A stretch of DNA of 64,000 nucleotides from Phototrophicus methaneseepsis (GCF_015500095.1 NZ_CP062983.1:4278001-4342000), one strand, 5' to 3'; shown: positions 36,479 to 46,686, counted from the first letter of the stretch. A program made the numbers and translations. Notes: a model not told the origin generated them from the letters alone.

Positions 36479-37102
36479 CTAATCCGTATCTTGGGTATGT
36501 CGAACCATTGACCTGGATTCAACAAGGTCCCTCACCCAGTTGACTAGAAATTTTTCCAATGTCGAGGAGTCTTGAGGATTGCCCAGAAAATACGGAGATT
36601 TCATCAGAAAAGCTTCTTTTAATTTCTCTTCGATTACCGCCTCAAATGTAATCAGAATCCTTTGAGAAATTTTCCCCCAATTTGATTCATTCAGACTTTC
36701 ACATGCTTTAAGGAATTCATCAGATGTATCTCCCCTATTTAGCAAAATAATGATTGGTGGAAGTTTACCTCTTACGCTAATTTCAGTTATATGTTGATTC
36801 AATATATCAAAAGCCGACCCGAAGTTAGAGTTACGTCCCCCAGTATCGAAATTTAGCTCCTGTACTTTACTAAAAGGCAAAGGATCTTTGATCCTCCAAG
36901 TTGGTTTATCCGAATAAAGCAATATGGATACTTGAAATTCAACACCATATGGTTCATATCGTAAGCAGTTCTTAAAAAATTTCAGAAGTGCTTCCTCAGA
37001 CACTTTAAGTACCTTTGTTCTTTTCATCCGCACCGAATTTTCAACAACAACAAAAAAATTCAACAATCTCATAGCTGGTTTTTGATTCAAAAAGTCCATC
37101 AT
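36479..37102 (-). CDS. vWA-like protein with degenerate MIDAS
   Basis: 207 residues with a TerY-like von Willebrand A layout: an initial hydrophobic strand, about 40 residues to a second strand (FQVSILLYSD), a Gly-rich TGGRNSNFGSAFDIL loop, then PIIILLNRGDTSDEFLKAC. The first metal-site motif DxSxS is replaced by ENSVR, so metal binding may be lost or altered. The gene is AT-rich, on the opposite strand to its neighbours, and looks like inserted cargo. Confidence 0.6.
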   Translation of the reverse strand: MMDFLNQKPAMRLLNFFVVVENSVRMKRTKVLKVSEEALLKFFKNCLRYEPYGVEFQVSILLYSDKPTWRIKDPLPFSKVQELNFDTGGRNSNFGSAFDILNQHITEISVRGKLPPIIILLNRGDTSDEFLKACESLNESNWGKISQRILITFEAVIEEKLKEAFLMKSPYFLGNPQDSSTLEKFLVNWVRDLVESRSMVRHTQDTD

Positions 37103-37179
37103 CGCTGCTTCCCCTAAATACCTTTCTCTACGTATACATCACACGTTCACTTCAAAACCTATGATTAGGAGGAAATATT

Positions 37180-40100
37180 ATGGCACGTACAGCGTCAAAG
37201 TCTATTATGAGCTATCTGCCGATTTCTGAAAAGCACCACGCGGCCATTACGTCGCTGGTGGCTCCGGCGACGCCTGCTCACCGGCTGCTTGATCCATATG
37301 CCGGGAAGGGCGAATTTCTTGATGTAGCGGCGAAAGCATGGAACGTCACACCCTATGCCAATGAACTCGACGGTGAACGCGCCGGACAGTGCCTCCAGCG
37401 TTTTGGTCCCAAGCAAGCTGTTCGCTGTGATGTGGAACGCCTGATCGCCAGCAACAATGCCTTCAGCATCGGCTGGTACAATCCGCCGTATGACCATGAC
37501 GCAACTGCATCTGGCAACAAACGTGTAGAATTTCGTTATCTGCGTCATGCGTGGAAATGGATTCAGGATGGTGGTCTCGTCCTATGGGCAGTCTATATCC
37601 AGCATCTGACCGAAGATGCTGTTGCCTTCCTCTCAAAGAATAGCCTCCAGGTCGATGTCTGGGCACTGCCGGGCAAACATTTGAACGAATACAATCAGAT
37701 CGTGGTTGCCGCAGTCAAAGGTTTGAACCCGAATGCAGAAGCCCTGTATGACAAGATCATGGCAGAGAAATCTACCCCACAACTACTCACCATTCAGCCT
37801 GAACCCATCTACAAACTCCCTGCGCCAAAGCCTCTATCGCGCTTTGTGTTTGCGCCGGACGTGATTGATAAACAGCAAGGTCTACGCCTGATTGAAAAAC
37901 AGGGTGCATGGAAATCACATGGCTTTCAGGCACTTCTGGAAATTCCACCCGCACCGAAACAGATTGAACCTGTGGTTGCCCCACGCCCCGGTCATATGGC
38001 ATTGGTCTTGGCGGCTGGTGTAGCAGATGGTGCAGTCATAGACACCGAAAACTACGGCACAGTCGCCATTCGCGGTAAGACCCAGCATGTTGAACAGATT
38101 GCCCGCGTCGATGTCGAGAGTGATCCCAACGATCCAGAGCGACAGGTCAAGAAAACGACTATCCGCCTGAAACCATCCACCACGCTCACATTGCTTGCCG
38201 AAGATGGCACACTGGTCGAGATGGATGGCGATGATGCGCTATTGGAATTTATCACCAGCAACAAAAAGGCATTAGCGAGTTATCTCAACAACAAGTTCTC
38301 GCCGATGTATCAGTTTGATATGAACGGTATTCGCCGCTTCTTAGACCGCATTCGTTTGAAGGGCAAATATCCGCTCTATGCCGCCCAAAAACACGTCATC
38401 GCTGCGATCACGAAGGGCTTTGAAAAACGCGATAGTATTCTGCTGGTGAGCCAGATGGGAACGGGGAAAACGGCGATGGGAGGCACATCTGCAATTGCGA
38501 TTGCATCAAGTGCCGTCCAGAAGATCGCCGATGATATGCGGGCAGATCAGGTGATTTTAGTGGTTGCTCCGCCACACCTGATTGATAAGTGGAAACGCGA
38601 GTTACTCAGCATCTACCCCAACAGCATTATTGAAAGATTGGATCGACATGAAGATGTCAAACAATTCATGTCCAAAGCGGCGCGGATCGGTGCGGGTGTA
38701 CCCAAGATTGGGCTTATCAAACGGGACTTGACCAAGCTGGGTTGCAGTCGTGAGGTGGCAGTAATTTGGCGGAAAGAAGCTGTGGCTCTTTGGCGACATA
38801 ATCAACCCACACCGGAAGGTTATGAATCGAATCAACGAATCGTCAAACAACGTGTGCCGAAATGTCCACATTGTGGTTGTACCGTCATGCAAGAGCGCAA
38901 AGGGACGAGTGTTCCTGCCTCAGAAAGCTGGCTCAAGTCAGGTAAACGTGCTTGCACGGTCTGTCAGACACCACTCTGGCAGGAAGCACGAGATCGTGGT
39001 TCACGTCCAAAACCCGGACGCAAATACGCACCGAAGAACCCACGTTATCGCCTCGATGACTACATCAAACGGGTGTATCGAGATCGCGTTTATCTTCTGG
39101 TCTGGGATGAATGCCATGAAGCGGCGAACGGGGATACAGGGAATGGTGAGTCATTCGGAAGATTGGCAGGTATCTCCAGGAAAGTTCTGGCAATGACAGG
39201 CACACCTTTCAATGGAAAAGCCTCGTCACTCTTCAATATTGAATACCATCTCAACCCGCGTGTCAGACAACGCTACAACTGGGGCGGTGCAGATCGTTTC
39301 AGTCGCAAAGAACGCGGCTCAAGCCGTTTCCAGAGCGTGCTGGAGGGTGCAGGCAAACAGCGTGGACGGGCTGAATCAAGCTGGGTATCAGATATGGGGG
39401 TGCGTGAGCAGGTCGTCGAAGAACGTCCGACTTACGACAGCAACACAGGGGCATATACTGGCACATCCACGTATGAAAGACCTTATCAGGAAGCTCCCGG
39501 CATTTCACCCTTGCTGGTGGCAGAAGTTCTCGATCATGCGATTTTCTTCTCCTTGGCGGATTTGGGTAAGGCGTTACCGGACTATGAAGAGGTTGCGCTT
39601 CCGGTTGAGATGGATGCCGATACCTACGATGAATATGACCGAACCCGTTCGCTACTGAAAGATTACTTGATTCAGCGGCGCTGGGAGGGCGATACCACGT
39701 TTAGGGGGTCGTATCTCCAGTGGAGCATGGGCTGGATTAATGCCGCATTTCGTCCGACAGACGTAATCCACAACATCAAACATCCTATCACCGGTGAGAA
39801 AAAGCCTCACGTAGTTACCAAAATCCCGTCATATGGCGAAGATCGGATCTATGCCAAAGAACAGGCACTGATTGACTTGCTTAATCAGGAGCTGGCAGCG
39901 GGTCGTCCCTGTGTGGTTTATCTGCGTCAGACAGCTACCAAAGACATTCAACCACGCATAGAGTCACTCATTCGCAAGTATGTTCATGGTGCAGTGCCTT
40001 ACATCCTGAAGAACACCGTCACTGCCGAACGCCGTGAAAAAGTGATTGAAGCGGAACGTGCCAAAGGCATGAATGTTCTGATATGTAATCCTGAGCTGGT

Positions 40101-41175
40101 GAAGACCGGGCTTGATCTTTTGTTCAGTCCGACGCTTATCTTCCACGAGATCACCTTCAATTTGGGGACGATGATGCAAGCTGCCGCCCGTGCCTATCGC
40201 TTGAACCAGACCCATGAGCAATGTAAGACTTACTACATTTTTGCTGAGGGGACGATGGAACACATGGCAGTACAGCTCATGAGTCGCAAACAACGTGCTG
40301 CAAAACTACTAACGGGTGATGTGGGTTTAACAGGTTTGGATGCCCTAACGGAGCAGGAATCTGGATTTGAGGAAGCCTTACTGAATGCGATTGCCAAAGA
40401 AGAAGCCCTACTCGATCCCAGTGAAATGTTCAAGGTCAGCGCAGGACAGAGTGAGATTGATGCCGAAGATATGACATACTGGAATGCCGAAGTTGCCGAT
40501 GATGAACCTGAAATCACGGTGACTCAAGATGATCCACTGATGCAAGTTGCGATTGAGTTTGGCGGTATCCTGGTTGAGGAAGATACAGCTACTCAAGCTG
40601 TTACTGTTCAAAAAGCTCATGTGAAACCGCTCAGTGGTACAGCGCAGTTGCATCGTTATGTCGGACGGTATCTGGATACGGTACACCTGATTCACGATGA
40701 CAAGAAACGAACGAAGTTGCAGGCAAAACTGATGAGCATCCTGACCGACGGTGTGCAAAACGATGACGAGACCTACAAATTCATCGGGATGCAAGTCCCG
40801 GACTTCAACCAGTATCCCGTTCATGAAGAGAGTATGGTGCGTTATGTTCGGGGATGGCTCAAACAACATCGCTTTGTCTTCATGGGTTGTGAGGAAGAAA
40901 GTGCCACAACCATTGTCGATCTGGCAAAGCAGGCATTGGGACTGACACCCATTAAGCTTGATATCTTTGAAAAGTTGCAGGACATGCAGGATGAAGAGCT
41001 ACAGGCATCCGCAAAACACAAAACAGGGCTGTCAGACAAGAAGCGGAAGCGTGGCAAAATTGACCTGATGGCAGTGCCACAAGACACCTCAGATGAGGAA
41101 GGGACAACAAACCGCCCTTTAGTGCGGAAACAAAGCACGGAGGAAGCATTGCCTGTCCAACTGGCAATGTTCTAA
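37180..41175 (+). CDS. Methyltransferase-like (DUF6094) and SNF2-type helicase fusion
   Basis: A 1331-residue protein. The N-terminal 240 residues are a Rossmann methyltransferase-like domain with the SAM loop DPYAGKGEFLD near residue 40 and NPPYD near 101, an N6-adenine-type catalytic motif. A helicase follows: Walker A MGTGKT near 427, a DECH box near 642, a zinc-binding insert (CPHCGC near 561, then CTVCQ), and motif VI MMQAAARAYRLNQ near 1000. The acidic C-terminal 250 residues are unassigned. A GGAGG site precedes the ATG. It is the largest backbone gene and is intact. It may remodel or modify plasmid DNA. Confidence 0.8.
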   Translation: MARTASKSIMSYLPISEKHHAAITSLVAPATPAHRLLDPYAGKGEFLDVAAKAWNVTPYANELDGERAGQCLQRFGPKQAVRCDVERLIASNNAFSIGWYNPPYDHDATASGNKRVEFRYLRHAWKWIQDGGLVLWAVYIQHLTEDAVAFLSKNSLQVDVWALPGKHLNEYNQIVVAAVKGLNPNAEALYDKIMAEKSTPQLLTIQPEPIYKLPAPKPLSRFVFAPDVIDKQQGLRLIEKQGAWKSHGFQALLEIPPAPKQIEPVVAPRPGHMALVLAAGVADGAVIDTENYGTVAIRGKTQHVEQIARVDVESDPNDPERQVKKTTIRLKPSTTLTLLAEDGTLVEMDGDDALLEFITSNKKALASYLNNKFSPMYQFDMNGIRRFLDRIRLKGKYPLYAAQKHVIAAITKGFEKRDSILLVSQMGTGKTAMGGTSAIAIASSAVQKIADDMRADQVILVVAPPHLIDKWKRELLSIYPNSIIERLDRHEDVKQFMSKAARIGAGVPKIGLIKRDLTKLGCSREVAVIWRKEAVALWRHNQPTPEGYESNQRIVKQRVPKCPHCGCTVMQERKGTSVPASESWLKSGKRACTVCQTPLWQEARDRGSRPKPGRKYAPKNPRYRLDDYIKRVYRDRVYLLVWDECHEAANGDTGNGESFGRLAGISRKVLAMTGTPFNGKASSLFNIEYHLNPRVRQRYNWGGADRFSRKERGSSRFQSVLEGAGKQRGRAESSWVSDMGVREQVVEERPTYDSNTGAYTGTSTYERPYQEAPGISPLLVAEVLDHAIFFSLADLGKALPDYEEVALPVEMDADTYDEYDRTRSLLKDYLIQRRWEGDTTFRGSYLQWSMGWINAAFRPTDVIHNIKHPITGEKKPHVVTKIPSYGEDRIYAKEQALIDLLNQELAAGRPCVVYLRQTATKDIQPRIESLIRKYVHGAVPYILKNTVTAERREKVIEAERAKGMNVLICNPELVKTGLDLLFSPTLIFHEITFNLGTMMQAAARAYRLNQTHEQCKTYYIFAEGTMEHMAVQLMSRKQRAAKLLTGDVGLTGLDALTEQESGFEEALLNAIAKEEALLDPSEMFKVSAGQSEIDAEDMTYWNAEVADDEPEITVTQDDPLMQVAIEFGGILVEEDTATQAVTVQKAHVKPLSGTAQLHRYVGRYLDTVHLIHDDKKRTKLQAKLMSILTDGVQNDDETYKFIGMQVPDFNQYPVHEESMVRYVRGWLKQHRFVFMGCEEESATTIVDLAKQALGLTPIKLDIFEKLQDMQDEELQASAKHKTGLSDKKRKRGKIDLMAVPQDTSDEEGTTNRPLVRKQSTEEALPVQLAMF

Positions 41176-41252
41176 TCCCCAACGAAACCCGCCAATTCCT
41201 TGATGCTCTACTCGCACGCTCCGATACTTATGCTCAGCAAGCCTGTCTGACA

Positions 41253-42101
41253 TTGACTGCCATTCACCCGGACGGCAAACACCGAACCCCTTCACGTCAT
41301 ATCCCGCTGCATCAATCCAATATGCTGGAAGATGCACTAGCAAAGTTGCTGGAAACCAACCAGTTCGGTTGGGGTGCTTACTTCGCAGTTGGTTTACGAC
41401 GTATGGGCTTAGGACGGTATCAACGTGGGGCAGAGTCGGATATTCTGGCTCTGCCCGCTGTCTTTGTGGATGTGGATCGTTCAGATGAGGAAATACTACG
41501 CCGCTTACAGGCAATCCAGCCGCGGCCTTCTTGTATCACATTTTCGAGAGGTGGTTATCACACTTACTGGTGGCTGGACAAACCGCTGTCTGACATGACG
41601 CTGGCACGTAGCATCCTGCGTGGATTGCAACGAACTTCTGGTGGAGATGCCTTGAGCGTCGTCAATTCGCTACGCTTACCGGGCAGTCGGAACAGCAAAC
41701 CACAGCGACACAACACACTTTGCCATATCGTTGAACAACAGAACAGCTACTATCCCGCATCAGCGTTTGAACATCTGCTACCACGTCCGACGAAAAAGCC
41801 AGTCCCGCAACGCATAAAAAAGCCAAACCGTCAGCATCGAGCAGGGAATACACTCAATCCAGAACTGTTACACGTCGTTTCCGATCAACTGCTTCACATG
41901 GGTTACGTCGGACGCGGCGATTGGCTGAGTGGTCCCTGTTTGTACCCTCATCAGCATCAGCATGATGACCGCCATCCCAGCTTCGGCTTTAACACCAGTA
42001 CGGGTTATGGGAATTGTTTTCGCTGCGGCTCGATCTTGCTGAAAGACATCTGTCTCACTTTAGGAATTCAGCCCGCCGATTATGGTGGGCTTTACATTTA
42101 A
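41253..42101 (+). CDS. PrimPol/RepB-like primase with C-terminal zinc motif
   Basis: The archaeo-eukaryotic primase pattern is seen: the metal-binding pair FVDVDRSDEE near residue 72, SRGGYHTYWWLDKPL near 98 and LRLPGSRNSKP near 133. The C-terminus holds a CHC2-like zinc site (CLYPHQH, then GNCFRCGSILL). No good start is visible. The frame is open from inside the previous gene and reads PNETRQFLDALLARSD before TTG 41253, so the true start is probably upstream at a non-standard codon. With a CHC2 primase elsewhere, the element had at least two primase types. Confidence 0.68.
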   Translation: MTAIHPDGKHRTPSRHIPLHQSNMLEDALAKLLETNQFGWGAYFAVGLRRMGLGRYQRGAESDILALPAVFVDVDRSDEEILRRLQAIQPRPSCITFSRGGYHTYWWLDKPLSDMTLARSILRGLQRTSGGDALSVVNSLRLPGSRNSKPQRHNTLCHIVEQQNSYYPASAFEHLLPRPTKKPVPQRIKKPNRQHRAGNTLNPELLHVVSDQLLHMGYVGRGDWLSGPCLYPHQHQHDDRHPSFGFNTSTGYGNCFRCGSILLKDICLTLGIQPADYGGLYI

Positions 42102-42120
42102 TCGAAAGGATTAAAGCACG

Positions 42121-42753
42121 ATGGCAACATCAAAAGAAACAGCTCCAACCATCATTACCCTGACACTGCCGACACCTGAAGGCGGTGGCATTGCACCAGA
42201 ACGGGCAACCGCAACCCTGCGTGGTGATCTGGCGCATGTCCGACAGTTTCATTATGCCGGGATGCTCGATGATCTGTTCACAGCGATCAGTGAATCGAGT
42301 GAGGCATTGGGTTTGCTGGAAGATAACCCACCTGTCATTCCCGACTTACCCGCAGAAAAAGCAAAATCGCCAGCGAAACGCAAGACGAAATCAGCCCGGA
42401 AAGAAAAGACTGTAGCTGACGAAGAACCCACCATCGAGATTCCGCTCAAGAAAGGCACAAAAGCCGTCAAAATCAGCCACCTCAAGATTGTTGGTGGTGA
42501 AAGCGACGCGGCTGCTTATCGTCAGGCGACGATGCTGGCAGGGCGTTTGATTGATGGCAAGCTCTGGGATGGTGAAACCCCCATTCGCTTTGATGATGTG
42601 TATACAGTTGCGAAGAAGATGAAACACCTGACCGAGAAAGACCTTTCTCTTTTCACACTGGAAGATTTTGTGCAATCCGGCACCGATACCAGCGATGATG
42701 AGCCAGCTTCGACAGTGGAGATTAAAGACGAAGCTCAAGCAACCCAGATCTAA
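42121..42753 (+). CDS. Hypothetical protein with Lys/Ala-rich linker
   Basis: 210 residues with a strong GAAAGGA site. The N-terminal domain contains DLAHVRQFHYAGMLDDLF. A basic linker (AKSPAKRKTKSARKEK) follows, then a C-terminal domain and an acidic tail. It lies between the primase and the PRTRC C gene in the same direction. A PRTRC accessory protein is possible from position only. Confidence 0.6.
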   Translation: MATSKETAPTIITLTLPTPEGGGIAPERATATLRGDLAHVRQFHYAGMLDDLFTAISESSEALGLLEDNPPVIPDLPAEKAKSPAKRKTKSARKEKTVADEEPTIEIPLKKGTKAVKISHLKIVGGESDAAAYRQATMLAGRLIDGKLWDGETPIRFDDVYTVAKKMKHLTEKDLSLFTLEDFVQSGTDTSDDEPASTVEIKDEAQATQI

Positions 42754-42804
42754 CTGATCTATTCACCTATTCAACCCATTTCAATGAGAGGAAATTCAAA
42801 CATC

Positions 42805-43023
42805 ATGACCGAACAAACCAACAACACCCAACCCCGCGTCTTCAAGATCGGCACAACCACCATTGTCGAAGACGAAAGTATGTCAGGACTTGACCTCGAT
42901 GCTGTGAAACAAATTTTGCAACGGACTTATCCTGAAGTCGCTCATGCCACCGTCCGCGAACGTACATTGGAAGACGGCACGCACTGCTACGACTTCATTC
43001 CAGTCGCGGGTCGAAAAGGATAA
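42805..43023 (+). CDS. PRTRC protein C, ubiquitin-like
   Basis: A 72-residue protein with the PRTRC-C pattern: PRVFKIGTTTIVEDE, then VKQILQRTYPEVAHATV and a C-terminal VAGRKG ending in Gly. PRTRC C proteins are assigned to a prokaryotic ubiquitin-like (beta-grasp) family. The start at 42805 has GAGAGG upstream; 42784 is an alternative. E2-like and E1-like partners occur 3.7 kb downstream but are broken. This gene itself is intact. Confidence 0.75.
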   Translation: MTEQTNNTQPRVFKIGTTTIVEDESMSGLDLDAVKQILQRTYPEVAHATVRERTLEDGTHCYDFIPVAGRKG

Positions 43024-43026
43024 ATC

Positions 43027-43299
43027 ATGTTCAACACAGGCCTGTACCCTGACGGGGGCATTGAAATTTTGCGCGATTGCCTGGTTGCTGCTGCACCACT
43101 GGATTTGTTGGGGATGCGTCTCTTGCAGACCTGTCCCCAACCCGGTTTGTATCCCACAGATTTACCGCGTGAAACCCTCAAAGAAGCCGTTTCCGAAATT
43201 GTGGATTACACCGGACGCTGTACAGCAGTTGCCCGGCGATTGAGCCATCTCGCACCGATCTCTCTGATTACTGTTCCCGTATTGGGCTTCGGACTGTAG
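43027..43299 (+). CDS. Small hypothetical protein
   Basis: 90 residues starting 3 bp after PRTRC C, so it is probably co-translated. It has a helix with RDCLVAAAPLDLLGMRL and a C-terminal hydrophobic strand. No family is recognised. Coding is supported by spacing and codon pattern. Confidence 0.55.
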   Translation: MFNTGLYPDGGIEILRDCLVAAAPLDLLGMRLLQTCPQPGLYPTDLPRETLKEAVSEIVDYTGRCTAVARRLSHLAPISLITVPVLGFGL

Positions 43300-43310
43300 A
43301 CAAGAGATGC

Positions 43311-43967
43311 CTAATCTTTATCATCATTTTTGCCCTTGGCGATTGTATTGTATATGTAGTTGGTAATTGACAGGTTTTCATGCTGCAAATCTTTGAGTTT
43401 ATCTAAAGATTCAGAGTTATCATGAAGATGATTTATTACACCCTTGTATGTGTGGTAGGGACCTCCTTGAAGAGTCGCATTGATGCTGTTTATCCCAGCA
43501 GTCACGTCACTTATGCTCCGGAATAAAGATTCGATATCATTTTCATCAGCAAAATCTCGCAACAACTTCGCCGTGTCATGTGTTTCTTTCAATTGAGACC
43601 TTATTTCATCATAGATTTGCATAAACTCGCGTCTATATTGATTGATCTCATGGCGATGCTCACTCATGACAATTTCTATCATTCTACGATTTTGCTGAAT
43701 CTGTTCGTGTATATGTGACTCTGTCTGAGACTGATACCGAGATAACAATAAATTGTCGAATGTTTGAAAAACTATTTCCAGAACAATAAAAGTGATAACA
43801 CTACCTACCATCTCTATTTGGAGATTTCCTGCAAAATCAGCTTCACCATACCTCAGCACGAAAAGAGAGATAAAGATAGGAACACCGCTGATTAGTATTA
43901 GCAATGCAAATTTTGCTAACCGATAAATGAACAGAATACGTTTTTGTTCACTCAATTTCGCCTCCAA
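43311..43967 (-). CDS. Membrane protein with cytoplasmic coiled coil
   Basis: 218 residues. Two transmembrane helices (FALLILISGVPIFISLFVL, then VGSVITFIVLEIVFQTF) are followed by a long coiled coil (SQTESHIHEQIQQNRRM onward). AT-rich and opposite in strand to the flanking backbone genes, it looks like an inserted cargo gene. Function unknown. Confidence 0.65.
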   Translation of the reverse strand: MEAKLSEQKRILFIYRLAKFALLILISGVPIFISLFVLRYGEADFAGNLQIEMVGSVITFIVLEIVFQTFDNLLLSRYQSQTESHIHEQIQQNRRMIEIVMSEHRHEINQYRREFMQIYDEIRSQLKETHDTAKLLRDFADENDIESLFRSISDVTAGINSINATLQGGPYHTYKGVINHLHDNSESLDKLKDLQHENLSITNYIYNTIAKGKNDDKD

Positions 43968-44057
43968 ATATCTAAATCAGTTTCGATATTTTATTCAAAT
44001 CTATGCTTGATTCTTGCATTGAAAGGCTTTTATGCAAAGAGTCTGGAGACTTACAAT

Positions 44058-44885
44058 ATGAATAGTCTAATAAAAACCTATACCTTGCTTGCGGCAGGAT
44101 TGCGGGCAGACCCTCAATTTTGTCTGGCAAGTGCTGTTGTCTGGTTAGACCCCATGTGGCAGGATGCCGATGAAGATTGGGATGTCCCACATGACGAAGA
44201 TGGCACAATCGGTATCGCGCTGACGGTCACACGCAAAGCATTTCCCGACATCTACAGTCAGGCAGTTGAGGCAATCCGGCAAGGTGCGTCCTATACCGAT
44301 ATTGATCGTCTGATTTGTGATGGCATCACGGAACGGGGCATTCCACTGGAGAATCTGGAATGGATTGGCTTTGGTGTGCCGATGCCTGCCTATGGTGTCG
44401 AACTGAACGACCCCGATTTCTACACAACCCATCCCGAAGTCATTCCGATTCTGGCATGTTTTGGCATTTCTCCCGAACCAAATCCCTATCACATGACCAT
44501 TCCCGACAGCGTTTATACCGCAGGACGCACTATCGTGGCTGATCTGGAAAAACATCCTGATGAACGCTATCGGCAGATTTCATGGCTGATGCAATGGCTC
44601 TGGTCATCTTCGGGAAATTCCAGCATTGACCTCTCATACGATGAGATTTGCGAGTTCCAACCCCTGTCGTGGGAAAAAGATGAATTCGAGTTTGCTGTTG
44701 CCATCATCGAAGAAGCAAACGGCATCATGTCCGACGTGCTGGAAGGATTAGAATTCCTGAGCAATAACCCTGATCTTCTGACATCACTTCAGCGCAACAT
44801 CCAACGCATTTATAAAGCTCTTGAAAAACAAGGAGACGGCGAAAAGCTCAAGATAAGGTTGAAGTGGCCTGCTATTCCTCAATAG
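44058..44885 (+). CDS. Hypothetical protein, possible PRTRC accessory
   Basis: 275 residues starting MNSLIKTYTLLAAGLRADP. The region DEDWDVPHDEDGTIGIAL and a WLMQWLWSS segment are notable. The upstream start at 43944 would cross the promoter region of the divergent gene, so 44058 is preferred. It lies in backbone direction between PRTRC C and PRTRC B, separated by cargo genes, and so may belong to the cassette. No family was recognised. Confidence 0.6.
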   Translation: MNSLIKTYTLLAAGLRADPQFCLASAVVWLDPMWQDADEDWDVPHDEDGTIGIALTVTRKAFPDIYSQAVEAIRQGASYTDIDRLICDGITERGIPLENLEWIGFGVPMPAYGVELNDPDFYTTHPEVIPILACFGISPEPNPYHMTIPDSVYTAGRTIVADLEKHPDERYRQISWLMQWLWSSSGNSSIDLSYDEICEFQPLSWEKDEFEFAVAIIEEANGIMSDVLEGLEFLSNNPDLLTSLQRNIQRIYKALEKQGDGEKLKIRLKWPAIPQ

Positions 44886-46686
44886 GATTTACGCGCCAAA
44901 GGTGTACTTCACCGTTTGCGCCACTGTAACCATGTACTGAAAGAAGGCTGCGACCATCTTGACTGAAAATAACTGACACTACATTATCAACAGAGATATA
45001 TTCTATTTCTTGTAGCGTTCGCAAATCCCAAAGACGAATGCCTGTTGGCTCGGCAACAGCAAGCAAACTTCTATCGAGATTTAGTGCAGGGGAATAGAGC
45101 GACATAGCATTGGCATCGTCACCTAATTGTGTCTCGACACCTGTATCAAGATCAAACAACGACACCGTCGTCGCACATTCGTTAATAGGTCTTTCAACAA
45201 TTAACTTGTTGTTTGATACAAACGACATGTCAATTAATGCGAAATTTACCTCGTAGCGTGTTTCAATATAGTTACCAGAAACCAAATCAGCGACTCGCCA
45301 AATCTGGATTTCATAGTTGTTCATTGACCGATTCTGAGTGAAAACAGCCAGAGAACGGTCATCATTACTGAGAGTGATTGCCCCTATGCGCTGATCTACT
45401 TCTAGGTTGACGCTTACTTCTTGGTTTACCATATCGATCATCGAAATAATGCTTGGTGAGTCGCCACTGCCACTAGCCACCGCGAAGAGATAACGATTAT
45501 CCGACGAGAATAGGCGTGGAGAAATCACCGAGTAATTATTCTCAACCTCAAACGTAGCAGGACGACCACCTGATACTAAGTCCCATACATAAATCATGTT
45601 CTCAAAATTGCTTGTGCCGGATGCAAGAAATTGTCCATTTGGACTGTACAAGATATTGGTGTTTGAAATGATCGCATCTGCTTCAAGGACACCCCGAAGT
45701 TCTAAATTTTCGATATCCCATAAACGTATCTCATTGGCATACATCAAAAAAGCTAATTCATCACCATTTGGATGGAATGTTAGTGTGGAGAAGCTACCAG
45801 GATGTGCATCTAAAGCGGAGAGTTCTTTGTTTGTGTCTGTGTCATAAATTGTTAGACGGCTACCATCATACCTAGCTTGAAATTGCCCATCTGTGCTACG
45901 CCCGGTGTGAGTTATCCAGTCATCAGTAATAGACACAGCGACTTGCTCAAAGCGATTGTTTTCAACCGTCTCACGTGTAGAAAAGACAAAGTGATTTGCA
46001 TCTGACAAGAAGAGATCAATTTGGTTTCTTGTTGACCACGTTGATGGGAAGCTACCTCCGTAAACGGCAGTCGCAGCAAAATATTCACCGTCGGGGCTTA
46101 CTGCCAGAACAATGTCAGTACCAAAGCTGTGAGACGCTGCTTCAGGTATCAAATACTGACTATAGACGAGGCGTTCGCCTGTCCCCAAATCCCAAAGCTC
46201 TAATCCATTCTCTCGATTTACTGTGAGCAACAAATCATGATTCGGAACGAAAAGCATGTTCACTGTTGAAGTTCTTGATTCGACGACTGTCTCGGCTGTC
46301 TGTATATTCCAAACGGTTAGCAGATTTTCCCCGTATAAGCCGCCACATGTGGCTTGACTTGCACTTACCGTTCCTCCAGCAGCCAGATAATGACCATCAC
46401 TGCTATACAGCACTGTGCTGATGGGTCGCGTATCGAAATGCTCTGGCATTGTATCAAAGTTGAACGGAGTATATATCCAAAGGCCACTAGGACTTGCAAC
46501 AGCAATCTCTGCGTCATCATGTGACCATGCAAAACTACTCAATCGTCCTCGACTGACAATACCTGTCATTTGCAGATTGTCAATGTTATCGACAGTGATC
46601 GGCTCAAAATCATCGCTACTTTGAGCCATAAATGGATTAAGAATGGAAAGGAGAAACAAAAGCAAAACAAGCAATTTAGTCATCAA
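44872..46686 (-). CDS. Secreted WD40-type beta-propeller protein
   Basis: 604 residues with a cleavable signal peptide (LLVLLLFLLSILNPFMAQSS) and no further membrane helices. The remainder has about ten WD40-like blades, seen as repeated hydrophobic/S-P-D-G motifs followed by W or VWD/LWD (LTVWNIQTAE, LELWDLGTGE, IRLWDIENLE, IYVWDLVSG, IRLWDLRTLQ). Probably an extracytoplasmic binding protein. It is convergent with and overlaps the previous gene by 14 nt. It looks like cargo, not transfer machinery. Confidence 0.82.
   Translation of the reverse strand: MMTKLLVLLLFLLSILNPFMAQSSDDFEPITVDNIDNLQMTGIVSRGRLSSFAWSHDDAEIAVASPSGLWIYTPFNFDTMPEHFDTRPISTVLYSSDGHYLAAGGTVSASQATCGGLYGENLLTVWNIQTAETVVESRTSTVNMLFVPNHDLLLTVNRENGLELWDLGTGERLVYSQYLIPEAASHSFGTDIVLAVSPDGEYFAATAVYGGSFPSTWSTRNQIDLFLSDANHFVFSTRETVENNRFEQVAVSITDDWITHTGRSTDGQFQARYDGSRLTIYDTDTNKELSALDAHPGSFSTLTFHPNGDELAFLMYANEIRLWDIENLELRGVLEADAIISNTNILYSPNGQFLASGTSNFENMIYVWDLVSGGRPATFEVENNYSVISPRLFSSDNRYLFAVASGSGDSPSIISMIDMVNQEVSVNLEVDQRIGAITLSNDDRSLAVFTQNRSMNNYEIQIWRVADLVSGNYIETRYEVNFALIDMSFVSNNKLIVERPINECATTVSLFDLDTGVETQLGDDANAMSLYSPALNLDRSLLAVAEPTGIRLWDLRTLQEIEYISVDNVVSVIFSQDGRSLLSVHGYSGANGEVHLWRVNPIEE

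Noticed and set aside
45607-45616. Third GCTTGTGCCG match
   Set aside because: It lies inside the WD40 protein gene with no hairpin or CGCCCT motif nearby, so it is chance.
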